Assembly: GCA_040756085.1 (NCBI GenBank)
Contig: JBFMAE010000091.1
Location: 1-11,134 of the forward strand
Direction: 5' to 3'
DNA from: JBFMAE01 sp040756085
Lineage (GTDB): Bacteria > Desulfobacterota > BSN033 > UBA1163
DNA: 11,134 nt
Shown: piece after piece, positions 1 through 7,770 of the stretch
Layout of the letters: every line of letters starts with the position of its first letter
Numbering within the stretch: position 1 is the first letter of the stretch
Notes under the pieces: model-generated
What the model was told of the DNA's origin: nothing
The model's database searches: none
The model's input: the letters and a program-made list of their open reading frames with translations, nothing else
Position numbers and translations under genes: made by a program

Positions 1-15
1 AAGAAAAAAGTTGGA

Positions 16-1716
16 GTGAAAGAAAAAGTGGAGACACTCACCGGTGTTCAGGTCGGAATCAAGGCACCCAGAGGAACAAAGATCACCTGTAAGAGCTGGC
101 AGACTGAGGCTGCTTTGAGAATGTTGATGAATAACCTCGATCCCGAAGTCGCCGAGAAACCCGCGGAGCTCATCGTTTATGGGGGTTCTGGAAAGGCGGC
201 CCGGAATTGGGAGGCCTATCATTTATTGGTGAAGTGTTTAAAGAATTTGGAAGACGATGAGACCTTGTTGGTTCAGTCAGGAAAGCCTGTTGGAATCTTC
301 AAGACCCATAAGGATGCTCCTCGGGTCCTGATTGCGAATGCGATGCTGGTTCCCCATTGGGCCAACTGGGAGAAATTCAGGGAGTTGGAAGAACTGGGGC
401 TTACCATGTATGGCCAGATGACCGCAGGAAGCTGGATCTATATCGGGACTCAAGGAATTCTTCAGGGAACTTACGAAACTTTTGCCTCTGCAGCGAGGAA
501 ACATTTTGGAGGGTCGCTCAAAGGAAGACTCGTTCTTTCAGCAGGTCTTGGGGGAATGGGAGGAGCCCAGCCTCTGGCAGCAACCATGAATGAGGGTGTC
601 TTTTTGGGGGTGGAGGTTGATCCGAAAAGGATCAAACGCCGTCTCGAGACCGGATACCTGGATGTGATGGTGGATCGTCTGGACGATGCACTCATACTGG
701 CCTTAAGTTCAAAAGAGAAAGGGATTTCTAAATCGATTGGCCTTGTCGGAAATGCCGCCGAAATTCATCAAGAGATTGTAAAGAAGGGTTTCGTCCCGGA
801 CCTGGTGACGGATCAAACCTCAGCCCATGATGCCTTGAATGGTTATATTCCTGCGGGGTTCACTCTTGATGAGGCGATTGAACTACGAAGGAAAGACCCA
901 AGGGAATATATTCGTCGAGCCATGGAATCGATGGCTGTTCATGTCCAGGCCATGCTGGAATTACAAAAGAAGGGGGCCATCGTCTTCGACTATGGAAATA
1001 ACATTCGGGCCCAGGCTTTTGAGGTAGGCGTGAAAGAGGCCTTCAGTTATCCTGGGTTTGTTCCCGCCTTTATCCGTCCTCTCTTCTGCGAAGGGAAGGG
1101 ACCTTTTCGATGGGCTGCTTTGTCAGGAGATCCAGAAGATATCTATAAAACCGATGAAGCCATTTTAAAAGAATTTCCTGACGATGCCTCTTTGGAAAGG
1201 TGGATTCGAATGGCCAAAGAGAAGGTAAAATTCCAGGGGCTTCCGGCAAGGATCTGCTGGCTGGGATATGGTCAGAGGGCAAGGATTGGAAAAGTTTTTA
1301 ATGGTATGGTGGCCAAAGGAAAATTGAAGGCACCCATTGTGATCGGGAGAGACCACCTGGACAGCGGATCAGTTGCATCCCCATATCGAGAGACAGAAGG
1401 GATGAAGGATGGGAGCGATGCCATTGCCGATTGGCCTATTTTAAATGCCCTTCTTAATGTGGCTTCAGGAGCCACATGGGTTTCTGTCCATCACGGGGGT
1501 GGGGTCGGGATTGGATACTCCATCCATGCAGGCATGGTCGTTGTGGCAGATGGGACAAAGAGAGCAGAGAAGAGCCTTTTAAGGGTATTGACCACCGATC
1601 CCGGGAGCGGTGTGATGCGCCATACCGATGCAGGATATGAAGAAGCGATTCAAACTGCCAAAGGAAAGGGGATTAAAATTCCAGGAGTGACCATATATCA
1701 GCGAGAAGATAAGTGA
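16..1716 (+). CDS. hutU: Urocanate hydratase (urocanase)
   Basis: Converts urocanate to 4-imidazolone-5-propanoate with tightly bound NAD+, the second step of histidine degradation, in the cytosol. The 566-residue product matches the usual family length of about 550-560. The glycine-rich NAD-binding stretch GLGGMGGAQP lies at residues 177-186. The urocanase signature FQGLPARICW is at 406-415, and Cys414 corresponds to the active-site cysteine (Cys410 in Pseudomonas putida). The conserved blocks NNLDPEVAEKP, MYGQMTAGSWIYIGTQG, DQTSAHD, FDYGNNIR and GKGPFRWAALSGDP are all present. The start is uncertain: GTG at 16 is used here, GTG at 28 has GGAG 11 bases upstream, and the frame is open to the window edge, so the true start could lie outside. 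The conserved IKAPRGT region begins about 15 residues in, so little if anything is missing. The next gene in the direction of transcription is hutH. Confidence 0.96.
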   Translation: MKEKVETLTGVQVGIKAPRGTKITCKSWQTEAALRMLMNNLDPEVAEKPAELIVYGGSGKAARNWEAYHLLVKCLKNLEDDETLLVQSGKPVGIFKTHKDAPRVLIANAMLVPHWANWEKFRELEELGLTMYGQMTAGSWIYIGTQGILQGTYETFASAARKHFGGSLKGRLVLSAGLGGMGGAQPLAATMNEGVFLGVEVDPKRIKRRLETGYLDVMVDRLDDALILALSSKEKGISKSIGLVGNAAEIHQEIVKKGFVPDLVTDQTSAHDALNGYIPAGFTLDEAIELRRKDPREYIRRAMESMAVHVQAMLELQKKGAIVFDYGNNIRAQAFEVGVKEAFSYPGFVPAFIRPLFCEGKGPFRWAALSGDPEDIYKTDEAILKEFPDDASLERWIRMAKEKVKFQGLPARICWLGYGQRARIGKVFNGMVAKGKLKAPIVIGRDHLDSGSVASPYRETEGMKDGSDAIADWPILNALLNVASGATWVSVHHGGGVGIGYSIHAGMVVVADGTKRAEKSLLRVLTTDPGSGVMRHTDAGYEEAIQTAKGKGIKIPGVTIYQREDK

Positions 1717-1845
1717 GCAGGAACATTGGAATAATGGAAAAATGGAATGATGGGTTAGGAAAAGACAAAAATTATCATTATTCCAACATTCCCTGTCTGC
1801 CGACAGGCAGGCACTATTCCATAATTCTAAGAATAGGGTGCTGGC
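1717..1845. repeat. Inverted degenerate repeat with palindrome in the hutU-hutH gap
   Basis: The gap opens with an 8-bp period array (TGGAATAA at 1727, TGGAAAAA at 1735, TGGAATGA at 1743). The stretch 1720-1737 is complementary to 1775-1792 at 15 of 18 positions, with a 37-base loop. Directly after it lies the imperfect GC palindrome CCTGTCTGCCGACAGGCAGG at 1792-1811, and then more ATTCCA-type units. The transcript of this gap should fold into a long hairpin. It has no T-run typical of an intrinsic terminator, so an attenuation or mRNA-stability role is only a possibility. The next gene, hutH, has AGGG (1835-1838) as a modest ribosome binding site. Confidence 0.7.
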
Positions 1846-3375
1846 ATGAAAGTCGTGTTCATTAATGGCAAACATCTTTCTTTAGAGGACGTGTTGGAAT
1901 TAGCAGAGGGAAGGGCGAGGGTTAGGATTGCGCCTTCTGTAAACAAGAAGGTGAATCGGTCAAGGGATTTTATTGAGAAGGCGCTTCATCAGGGTGAGAA
2001 GATTTACGGAGTGACGACAGGGTTCGGAATGCTTTCCGATCAGGTGATTGACCGCTCTCAGATCGAGGCCCTCCAGAGGAATCTTATCCGGAGCCATTCT
2101 GTAGGGGTGGGTCCATTTTTCGATGAGATGACCACCCGTGCCATCATGGTACTGAGAACCAATGTTCTTGCCATGGGTTATTCAGGGGTTCGGATGGAGG
2201 TATTAAAATGTCTCGTCGAAATGATCAATAGAGGAATTCACCCTTTGGTTCCTGAACAAGGATCTGTGGGGGCCAGTGGAGACCTTGCACCCTTGGCCCA
2301 TCTCGCATCGGTTATGATCGGAGAAGGAGAAGCAATCTTTCATGGTAAGATATTGCCAGGCAGAAAGGCGATGGATAAGGCTGGCGTTCCCATCCTAACG
2401 CTGAAGGCGAAGGAAGGCCTTGCGTTGGTGAACGGCACTCAGGTCATGACCGCTGTGGGTCTTCTGGCCCTTCTCAGGGCAGAGAAGCTCTGTAAGGTGG
2501 CCGATATCGTCGGCGCAGGCACACTGGATGCCCTGAAAGGAACGCTCAGCGCCTTCGATCCAGATATACAGAAAGTACGACCCTTTCCAGGACAGCTTGC
2601 CGTTTCAAAAAACTTCCAGAAATTAGGTGAGAAGAGTGAGATTGCTGTATCCCACAAATTTTGTTCAAAGATTCAGGATGCCTACTCCCTTCGTTGTATC
2701 CCTCAGGTTCATGGGGCAGTAAGAGATGCACTGGCCTTTGTTCGAAAGATTCTCGAGATCGAAGTGAATTCAGCCACAGATAACCCCCTCGTCTTTGCTG
2801 ACCAAGGAAAGATACTTAATTGTGGGAATTTTCATGGAGAGCCGGTTGCTTTTGCCCTTGACCTTTTAGGGATCGCCGTTTCAGAACTGGGAGGGATTTC
2901 GGAAAGGAGGATTGAAAAGCTCATCAATCCTGCCTTATCCGGACTACCTGCCTTTCTCACCTCAGAAGGAGGTCTTCATTCAGGATTGATGATGGTTCAG
3001 GTCAGTGCCGCTTCGTTGGCTTCCGAAAATAAAGTCCTTGCCCATCCTGCAAGTGTTGACTCCATACCAACCTCTGCGGATAAAGAAGATCATGTATCCA
3101 TGGGACTCATTGCCGCAAGAAAGGGAAGGGATATTGTGAAAAACGTGGAGCAGATTTTAGCCATGGAATTGCTCTGCGCTACTCAGGGCTTGGAATTCTT
3201 GTTTCCCCTCCAGCCTGGGATCGGGATCAAAGAAGCGTATCGCATTGTCCGAGAGAAAGTATTACCGATTAAAGGAGATAGAAGATTTAGTAAGGATATC
3301 AGGAAAATTCATAGCCTGATCGAATCCGGGGAGCTCCTCGATCGTGTGGAGAAGGTTGTGGGAAACTTAAAATGA
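1846..3375 (+). CDS. hutH: Histidine ammonia-lyase
   Basis: Removes ammonia from L-histidine to give trans-urocanate, the entry step of the pathway. The 509-residue length matches the P. putida enzyme (about 510). The Ala143-Ser144-Gly145 triad inside GSVGASGDLAPLAHL forms the autocatalytic MIO prosthetic group. Other family landmarks are Tyr54 in YGVTTGFG, His84 in RSHSVGVG, YSLRCIPQVHGA, the NSATDNPL block, GNFHGEPVA, and Glu414 in TSADKEDHVSMG. The numbering agrees almost residue for residue with the P. putida active site, so the enzyme is predicted active and specific for histidine rather than phenylalanine or tyrosine. The ATG at 1846 follows AGGGTG at 1835-1840. The stop is 7-25 bases before the possible starts of the following mtmB-like remnant, so the two were probably cotranscribed. 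Confidence 0.97.
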   Translation: MKVVFINGKHLSLEDVLELAEGRARVRIAPSVNKKVNRSRDFIEKALHQGEKIYGVTTGFGMLSDQVIDRSQIEALQRNLIRSHSVGVGPFFDEMTTRAIMVLRTNVLAMGYSGVRMEVLKCLVEMINRGIHPLVPEQGSVGASGDLAPLAHLASVMIGEGEAIFHGKILPGRKAMDKAGVPILTLKAKEGLALVNGTQVMTAVGLLALLRAEKLCKVADIVGAGTLDALKGTLSAFDPDIQKVRPFPGQLAVSKNFQKLGEKSEIAVSHKFCSKIQDAYSLRCIPQVHGAVRDALAFVRKILEIEVNSATDNPLVFADQGKILNCGNFHGEPVAFALDLLGIAVSELGGISERRIEKLINPALSGLPAFLTSEGGLHSGLMMVQVSAASLASENKVLAHPASVDSIPTSADKEDHVSMGLIAARKGRDIVKNVEQILAMELLCATQGLEFLFPLQPGIGIKEAYRIVREKVLPIKGDRRFSKDIRKIHSLIESGELLDRVEKVVGNLK

Positions 3376-3399
3376 GAGGATTTTGAATGGAGGGAGAGG

Positions 3400-4048
3400 A
3401 TGGAGAGACTCGAAAAGTTATTGGAACATATTAAGAGTGACAGAACATGCGATGAGCCTGAGAGAAGCGGCCCGACTCGTTGGGCGGCCTGGGATCTTTT
3501 TCGTGGCTGTGGGCACCGCAGAGTCAGTAGGAGGACAGATTGCAGTGAGCGATCCTACCTGGGGCATCCGAGAGACAGACGGTCGTCTAGTCGGATCCAT
3601 CACGGAGTTTATGACCAACGACTCAATGATGAATAAAGCGGTCCACTATCAGCAATATGGCTCTTTTGCCGGGAGCCTGACCGGAGCGATCTATGGGGGG
3701 TATGGCGGTGGCGCAGAAGGGACAGCCCTGTTTCAGACCGCCTATCATCTGAAGGGATTGATGGTCCACCACTGCCAGTTTCAACAGAATTTTCCATTTC
3801 ACCTTAAATATTTTTCCAATACCACAAGGGAATTGCTCTGGGTGGTAAGTGTTTATTTCCACGCCGTTGCGCGAAATAGCCGAAAACTTCTTGAGAAGTA
3901 TGAGGATCAAATCCCGAAGGCTCCCTTGGGGAAGGAGTTTCAAGAGGTTTATGATGTCGGGAAGGCTCTCCCGAAGACGGAATATATGGATCAGTACAAA
4001 CGGATCAAGGATGAAATTGCAAGGATGGGTGTTGAGTTTATCTACTGA
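3400..4048 (+). pseudogene. Truncated, frame-disrupted monomethylamine methyltransferase (MtmB) homologue without pyrrolysine
   Basis: The frame running to the TGA at 4046-4048 encodes about 200 residues that resemble the C-terminal half of MtmB, the protein that transfers a methyl group from monomethylamine to a corrinoid protein. Shared landmarks are GRPG near the start, GGYGGGAEGT, the NTTREL segment, and the tail APLGKEFQEVYDVGK...TEYMDQY. The characterised family is about 458 residues, so roughly 200 N-terminal residues (half the TIM barrel) are missing. ATG 3400 has a strong ribosome binding site (GGGAGAGG) and begins MERLEKLLEHIKSDRTCDE, but it is in another frame from the MtmB-like part. 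This suggests an internal, out-of-frame deletion. In-frame alternatives are TTG 3383 and ATG 3452, both weak. At the position of pyrrolysine in MtmB the alignment gives Val (GRPGIFFV), with no TAG codon. A functional short protein from ATG 3452 cannot be excluded. Confidence 0.65.
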
Positions 4049-4060
4049 GGAGAGGAGCAG

Positions 4061-5062
4061 ATGAATTCAAGGGAAAGAGTGTTGAGGGCATTGAGAAAGG
4101 AATCTGTGGATCGCCCTCCGGTCTTATGTGTAAATAGTACAGCCACACAATCTCAGTTGGAGAAAAGCAGCCTCTCTTTACCAGAGGTTCATCAGAAGGC
4201 AGAACCCATGGCTCAATTGGCACTGGGAGCTTTCAATCTCCTTGGCTTTGATGCGGTCCGTGTTCCCTTTTGTCAGACCATCGAAGCAGAGGCTTTAGGA
4301 TGTCAGGTTAATTATAAAGATTTTATTCCAAGGACAGAGGATTCCCTTTACCAACCCGATGACCTTCCTAAGTTTCCGGAGGATTTTTTATCACGAGGCC
4401 GTATCCCTGAACTTATCCGTGCCATCAACTTGTTAAAAAAAGAGGTTGAAGAGGAAGTCCTGATTTTAGGAGGGGTGGTAGGCCCTCTGACGATTGCCAG
4501 ATCTTTGTTAGATTCAGTCCCCATGCTTAAGGCCTCGTTGAGGACCCCAGATAAACTCAGGCCTTTTTTAGAAGTGGGCAACCGGGTAGCAGGCCAGATG
4601 GCCATCGCTCTTTTAAAAGCAGGAGCCGATGCGATTGTCATTGAGGATATGGCCGCTTCTCCAAATTTCATTCATCCTAAGACCTACAAAACAATGGTAC
4701 TCCATCATCATCAACGATTGATCGGAACAATCCCTGGGTTAGCGATCCTCCACATCTGTGGGGATATCAGCTTGATTGCAGAAGAGATGGCCCAAACGAA
4801 GGCTGGGAGTTTGTCTATCGAACCTAAGGCGACCATTTCCTTCATCCGTGAAAAGGTCGGGGAGGAGAAAGTCCTCATCGGGGGTGTGGATGCTCCCTCT
4901 CTTTTCATATCCAGCCCATCTGAGATTTGGTCTGTGTCACTTGGAGCATTAAAAGAGGGGATCGATTTGCTTGCTCCGGGATGTGCTGTTCCGACAAATG
5001 CCCCAACAGAAAATCTCCGAGCTATGGTGCAGGCCGCAATTGATTTTGGCCCCAGAGGGTAG
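4061..5062 (+). CDS. Methyltransferase of the uroporphyrinogen decarboxylase family (MtaA/MtbA/CmuA-like)
   Basis: A 333-residue UroD-fold protein with the zinc motif of methylcobamide methyltransferases: His231-x-Cys233 (LHICGD) and Cys308 (APGCAVPTNAP), spaced like the His-x-Cys...Cys zinc ligands of Methanosarcina MtaA. The N-terminal MNSRERVLRALRKESVDRPP and the ADAIVIEDMAASPNFIHP block are also typical of this group. Archaeal relatives move a methyl group from a corrinoid protein to coenzyme M. Bacterial relatives generally use another acceptor such as tetrahydrofolate, so the acceptor here is inferred, not seen. True HemE is unlikely because the zinc ligands are present and the context is not haem synthesis. 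The ATG follows a purine-rich GAGGAGAGGAG and lies 12 bases after the mtmB-like remnant, so the two probably formed one methyl-transfer module. No corrinoid-binding protein (DxHxxG type) is encoded in the window. Confidence 0.82.
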   Translation: MNSRERVLRALRKESVDRPPVLCVNSTATQSQLEKSSLSLPEVHQKAEPMAQLALGAFNLLGFDAVRVPFCQTIEAEALGCQVNYKDFIPRTEDSLYQPDDLPKFPEDFLSRGRIPELIRAINLLKKEVEEEVLILGGVVGPLTIARSLLDSVPMLKASLRTPDKLRPFLEVGNRVAGQMAIALLKAGADAIVIEDMAASPNFIHPKTYKTMVLHHHQRLIGTIPGLAILHICGDISLIAEEMAQTKAGSLSIEPKATISFIREKVGEEKVLIGGVDAPSLFISSPSEIWSVSLGALKEGIDLLAPGCAVPTNAPTENLRAMVQAAIDFGPRG

Positions 5063-5081
5063 AAGCGATCTTTAATTCTTC

Positions 5082-5108
5082 TTGAAATTCTTTTTATTTC
5101 AATATAAA
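5082..5108 (+). promoter_or_regulatory. Possible promoter with internal inverted repeat upstream of the aminotransferase gene
   Basis: TTGAAA (5082-5087) and TATAAA (5103-5108) could serve as -35 and -10 boxes, but the 15-base spacer is short. The same stretch contains a perfect inverted repeat, TTGAAAT at 5082-5088 and ATTTCAA at 5096-5102, separated by 7 bases. It might be an operator or simply AT-rich chance. It sits in the 104-base gap before the aminotransferase gene, the only larger gap upstream of hutI that lacks obvious degenerate repeats. Confidence 0.3.
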
Positions 5109-5166
5109 GTGGAACGCATTTTGAAGATAAATTCACCTCTCTTAAATTAGAACGGAGGTTATTTGA

Positions 5167-6264
5167 ATGAAGATTGAAAGACTGGCGAGAAGAGGAATTT
5201 TAAAAATGGCCTCTTATGTTCCTGGAAAATCCATCGAGGAGGTCCAAAAAGAGTTTGGGACGAAGCGGTGGGTGAAACTGGCTTCAAATGAAAACCTGCT
5301 CGGTCCCTCCCCCAAAGCAGTGGCAGCCATCCGGAAGGAGCTTCCAAACACCTCCCTCTATCCAGAGGGCCCTTGTACGGTCTTAAGACAGACGATAGCA
5401 AGGAAATTCTCACTTCCTGAAGGGATGGTCGTCGTCTCCAATGGGGCAGATAATTTGATTCTCATGATTGCCAACGCCTTTGTGAATGAAGGGGAGGAAG
5501 TGGTGATGGCAAATCCTACCTTTCCGGTCTATACCAATGTGACACAGATTATGGGTGGAAGACCCGTGAAGGTGAAGTTAAAAGATTTTACCCATGATCT
5601 TGAGGGGATGCTAAAAAAAGTCAACCGGAAGACGAAACTGATCTTTATTTGCAACCCGAATAACCCGACGGGGACGATCATCTCCCAAAACTCCTTCGAT
5701 CATTTTCTCTCCAAACTTCCTGAACAGGTCATCGTTGTCCTGGATGAGGCTTATGGAGACTTTGTTGAAGAGCCTTTTTATCCAAACGGTCTGGATTATA
5801 TCAAAGAGAGAAGACAGATGATCGTTCTTCGGACCTTTTCAAAAGTGTATGGATTGGCAGGGTTGCGGATTGGTTATGCCCTAGGAAGAAAAGATTTAAT
5901 GGATTGTCTTTATCAGGTGAGGGAACCTTTCCCTGTCCACCGGCTGGCGCAGGTCGCTGCCGTGGCGGCATTGAACGATATGAATCATATAGTGAAGTCA
6001 ATTCAACTGGTTTATGAAGGGAGGAAATACCTCTACAAGGAATTGGATAAGATGGGGCTTTCCTATGTACCCAGTCAGGCCAACTTCATCTTTCTCAATT
6101 TCGAGAGAGATTCCGAAGAAGTTTTTCATGCCCTTTTGAGAGAAGGGATCATCATTCGTCCAGGAAAGATATGGGGCTATCCTACTTGTGCCAGGGTGAC
6201 CATTGGGAGGATGGAGGATAACCGAAGGTTCATTAATGCATTGAAGAAAATCTATGGACGATGA
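5167..6264 (+). CDS. PLP-dependent aminotransferase of the histidinol-phosphate aminotransferase (HisC) family
   Basis: A fold-type I aminotransferase of 365 residues, the usual HisC size. Visible motifs are LASNENLLGPSPKA near residue 38, SNGADNLI (cofactor phosphate region), NPNNPTGT, Asp193 in VVLDEAYGDF (binds the pyridine nitrogen), the Schiff-base Lys226 in RTFSKVYGLAGLRIGY, and the C-terminal Arg in RVTIGRMEDN that binds the substrate carboxylate or phosphate. In biosynthesis HisC makes histidinol phosphate from imidazole-acetol phosphate. Here the gene lies inside a histidine degradation cluster, with no other his genes in view, so a catabolic or aromatic amino acid transaminase role is possible but unproven. 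The HisC-type PFNVN segment reads PFPVH here. The ATG follows GGAGG (5154-5158) at good spacing. The stop codon lies inside the first unit of the repeat that separates it from hutI. Confidence 0.85.
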   Translation: MKIERLARRGILKMASYVPGKSIEEVQKEFGTKRWVKLASNENLLGPSPKAVAAIRKELPNTSLYPEGPCTVLRQTIARKFSLPEGMVVVSNGADNLILMIANAFVNEGEEVVMANPTFPVYTNVTQIMGGRPVKVKLKDFTHDLEGMLKKVNRKTKLIFICNPNNPTGTIISQNSFDHFLSKLPEQVIVVLDEAYGDFVEEPFYPNGLDYIKERRQMIVLRTFSKVYGLAGLRIGYALGRKDLMDCLYQVREPFPVHRLAQVAAVAALNDMNHIVKSIQLVYEGRKYLYKELDKMGLSYVPSQANFIFLNFERDSEEVFHALLREGIIIRPGKIWGYPTCARVTIGRMEDNRRFINALKKIYGR

Positions 6265-6326
6265 ACGACAGACGATAGACGATAAACGATGAACAATGAA
6301 CGATGAGCGAAAACGAATGACGAATG
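6257..6326 (+). repeat. Ten-unit degenerate 7-bp tandem repeat filling the aminotransferase-hutI gap
   Basis: Consecutive 7-base units read GACGATG, AACGACA, GACGATA, GACGATA, AACGATG, AACAATG, AACGATG, AGCGAAA, ACGAATG and ACGAATG. The array begins within the last codons of the aminotransferase, contains its TGA stop (6262-6264), and ends on the hutI start codon (6324-6326). Because of the repeats there are several ATGs just before hutI, and no Shine-Dalgarno sequence is visible. Confidence 0.75.
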
Positions 6327-7574
6327 ACTGAAATCGATCTTATCATTAAGAATGCCGAAGAACTTCTAACGCTGTCTCCTTTTTTTAAAGAAGAGCAAGG
6401 ATTAGGAATCATTCGAAATGGGGCCATTGCGACAAAGGGGGGAAAAATCATTTGGATTGGGAGAACAGAGGAATTTCCAAAAGAGTTTAGGTTAAGCAAA
6501 GAAGGTCAGGAAATCGATGCAGCAGGAAAGGTGGCGATGCCAGGCCTGATTGATCCCCATACCCACCTCATCTTTGCCGGATCGAGGGAGAATGAATTCG
6601 AACAAAGGATCCAAGGCCTCTCCTATCTGGAGATTGCGGAAAGGGGAGGGGGGATCCTTTCGACGGTCGAGGCTACCCGCAAGGCTTCTTTTGAAGAACT
6701 TTTTTCCCTTGGAAAGAAGAGACTGGACCGGATGCTTTCCAAGGGAGTGACCACCATTGAAGCCAAGAGCGGGTACGGGCTTTCTCTCCCAGATGAAATG
6801 AAAATTCTCAACGTGATGAAAGCCTTGCAAGAGAATCATCCCCTTGATATCGTCCCTACTTTCTTAGGAGCCCACACGGTTCCGAAGGAATTCAGAAATA
6901 ATCGGGCAAATTATATAGACTTACTTATCGAAGAGATGATCCCCAAGGTGGCCCAGGAAAGGCTCGCTGAATTTTGCGATGTCTTTTGTGAGGAGAAAGC
7001 TTTTACCCTTGAGGAGTCGAAAAGGATTCTTGAGACAGGTAAGCGATATGGCCTCAAACCGAAAATCCATGCAGATCAATTGAGCTCAGGGGGAGGGGCA
7101 GAACTGGCTGCCGAAGTGGGTGCCTATTCCGCAGATCATCTTGAATATATTAGTTCAACTGGAATAGAACGAATGGCTGAAAAAGGAGTCATCGCTGTCC
7201 TGTTGCCAGGTGCAAGTTTTTTCCTCTCTATGAAAAAATTCCCCCCTGTCAGGGAAATGATTGACAAAGGGGTGACGGTCTCCTTAGCTACAGATTTAAA
7301 TCCTGGCTCCTCGATGACCGAATCCCTTCCACTCATGATGACAATGGGTTGCACGATGTTCAAGATGACCCCGAAAGAGGTCGTTCAGGCAACGACGATT
7401 CATGCGGCAAGATCCATGGGGCGAGAGAATGAGAAGGGGAGTCTAGACATTGGAAAGCAAGCCGATATCTTGTTACTTGATATTCCCAACTATCATTATT
7501 TTCCCTATCACTTTGGTGTCGACCATGTCGAATTGGTGATTAAGAAGGGGAGGATAGTCTACAAGAGACCTTAG
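6324..7574 (+). CDS. hutI: Imidazolonepropionase
   Basis: Hydrolyses 4-imidazolone-5-propanoate to N-formimino-L-glutamate, the third step of histidine breakdown. The 416-residue product is a metal-dependent amidohydrolase. His79 and His81 in DPHTHLIFAGSREN, His249 in KIHADQ, His272 in YSADHLEY and Asp324 in ATDLNPGSS match the metal and catalytic residues of Bacillus subtilis HutI almost exactly in number. The GGGILSTV and KSGYGL substrate-side motifs are present. ATG 6324 is the best start, because the next upstream in-frame ATG (6303) runs into a stop at 6318. No ribosome binding site is seen, since the region is a 7-bp repeat. Translation may depend on coupling with the upstream aminotransferase or on an unstructured leader. 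The product is passed to the formimidoyltransferase encoded next. Confidence 0.97.
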   Translation: MTEIDLIIKNAEELLTLSPFFKEEQGLGIIRNGAIATKGGKIIWIGRTEEFPKEFRLSKEGQEIDAAGKVAMPGLIDPHTHLIFAGSRENEFEQRIQGLSYLEIAERGGGILSTVEATRKASFEELFSLGKKRLDRMLSKGVTTIEAKSGYGLSLPDEMKILNVMKALQENHPLDIVPTFLGAHTVPKEFRNNRANYIDLLIEEMIPKVAQERLAEFCDVFCEEKAFTLEESKRILETGKRYGLKPKIHADQLSSGGGAELAAEVGAYSADHLEYISSTGIERMAEKGVIAVLLPGASFFLSMKKFPPVREMIDKGVTVSLATDLNPGSSMTESLPLMMTMGCTMFKMTPKEVVQATTIHAARSMGRENEKGSLDIGKQADILLLDIPNYHYFPYHFGVDHVELVIKKGRIVYKRP

Positions 7575-7600
7575 CCTTGTGCCGATAGGAGTCCTAATAT

Positions 7601-7757
7601 CGAAGCACGAAATACGAAGCTCGAAACAAGCACGAATGTTCAAAATATAAATGACCAAAACAGACAAGAACAGTTTTAAATTTCGAAATTTGAATTTTGA
7701 TATTGTTTCGCCTGCCTGCCGCAGGCAGGGATTTCGATATTCGAATTTCGGATTTCA
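7601..7757. repeat. Inverted 7-bp degenerate arrays around a GC palindrome in the hutI-formimidoyltransferase gap
   Basis: On the left, 7-base units CGAAGCA, CGAAATA, CGAAGCT and CGAAACA run from 7601 to 7628, with a further CGAATGT at 7633. On the right, units of the complementary sense (GATTTCG, ATATTCG, AATTTCG, GATTTCA) run from 7730 to 7757. Between them lie AATTTCGAAATTTGAATTTTG-like AT-rich units and a perfect palindrome, CCTGCCTGCCGCAGGCAGG, at 7711-7729. The arrangement repeats that of the hutU-hutH gap with a different unit sequence. The formimidoyltransferase ribosome binding site AAGG (7757-7760) lies just after the array. Confidence 0.75.
7711..7729. repeat. Perfect GC palindrome (9-bp arms, 1-base centre)
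   Basis: CCTGCCTGC and GCAGGCAGG flank a single C. This is the cleanest of four related palindromes in the window. The others are at 1792-1811, 9775-9793 and 9845-9891. All four lie between genes. Confidence 0.85.
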
Positions 7758-7770
7758 AGGATAATGAGAA

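Noticed and set aside
1336..1400. GRDHLDSGSVASPYRETE in HutU has Ser where a catalytic Cys might be expected.
   Set aside because: The active-site cysteine lies in the signature FQGLPARICW (Cys414), which is intact. Ser in the HLDSGS motif is, to my recollection, normal in many urocanases.
3400..3636. Independent 78-residue protein from ATG 3400.
   Set aside because: Only the first 19 or so residues look natural. The rest is an arginine-rich out-of-frame reading of the MtmB-like sequence, so it is better explained as the 5' end of a disrupted gene.
3430..4048. In-frame TAG read as pyrrolysine in the MtmB-like gene.
   Set aside because: No TAG interrupts the MtmB-like frame and the aligned position is a Val codon.
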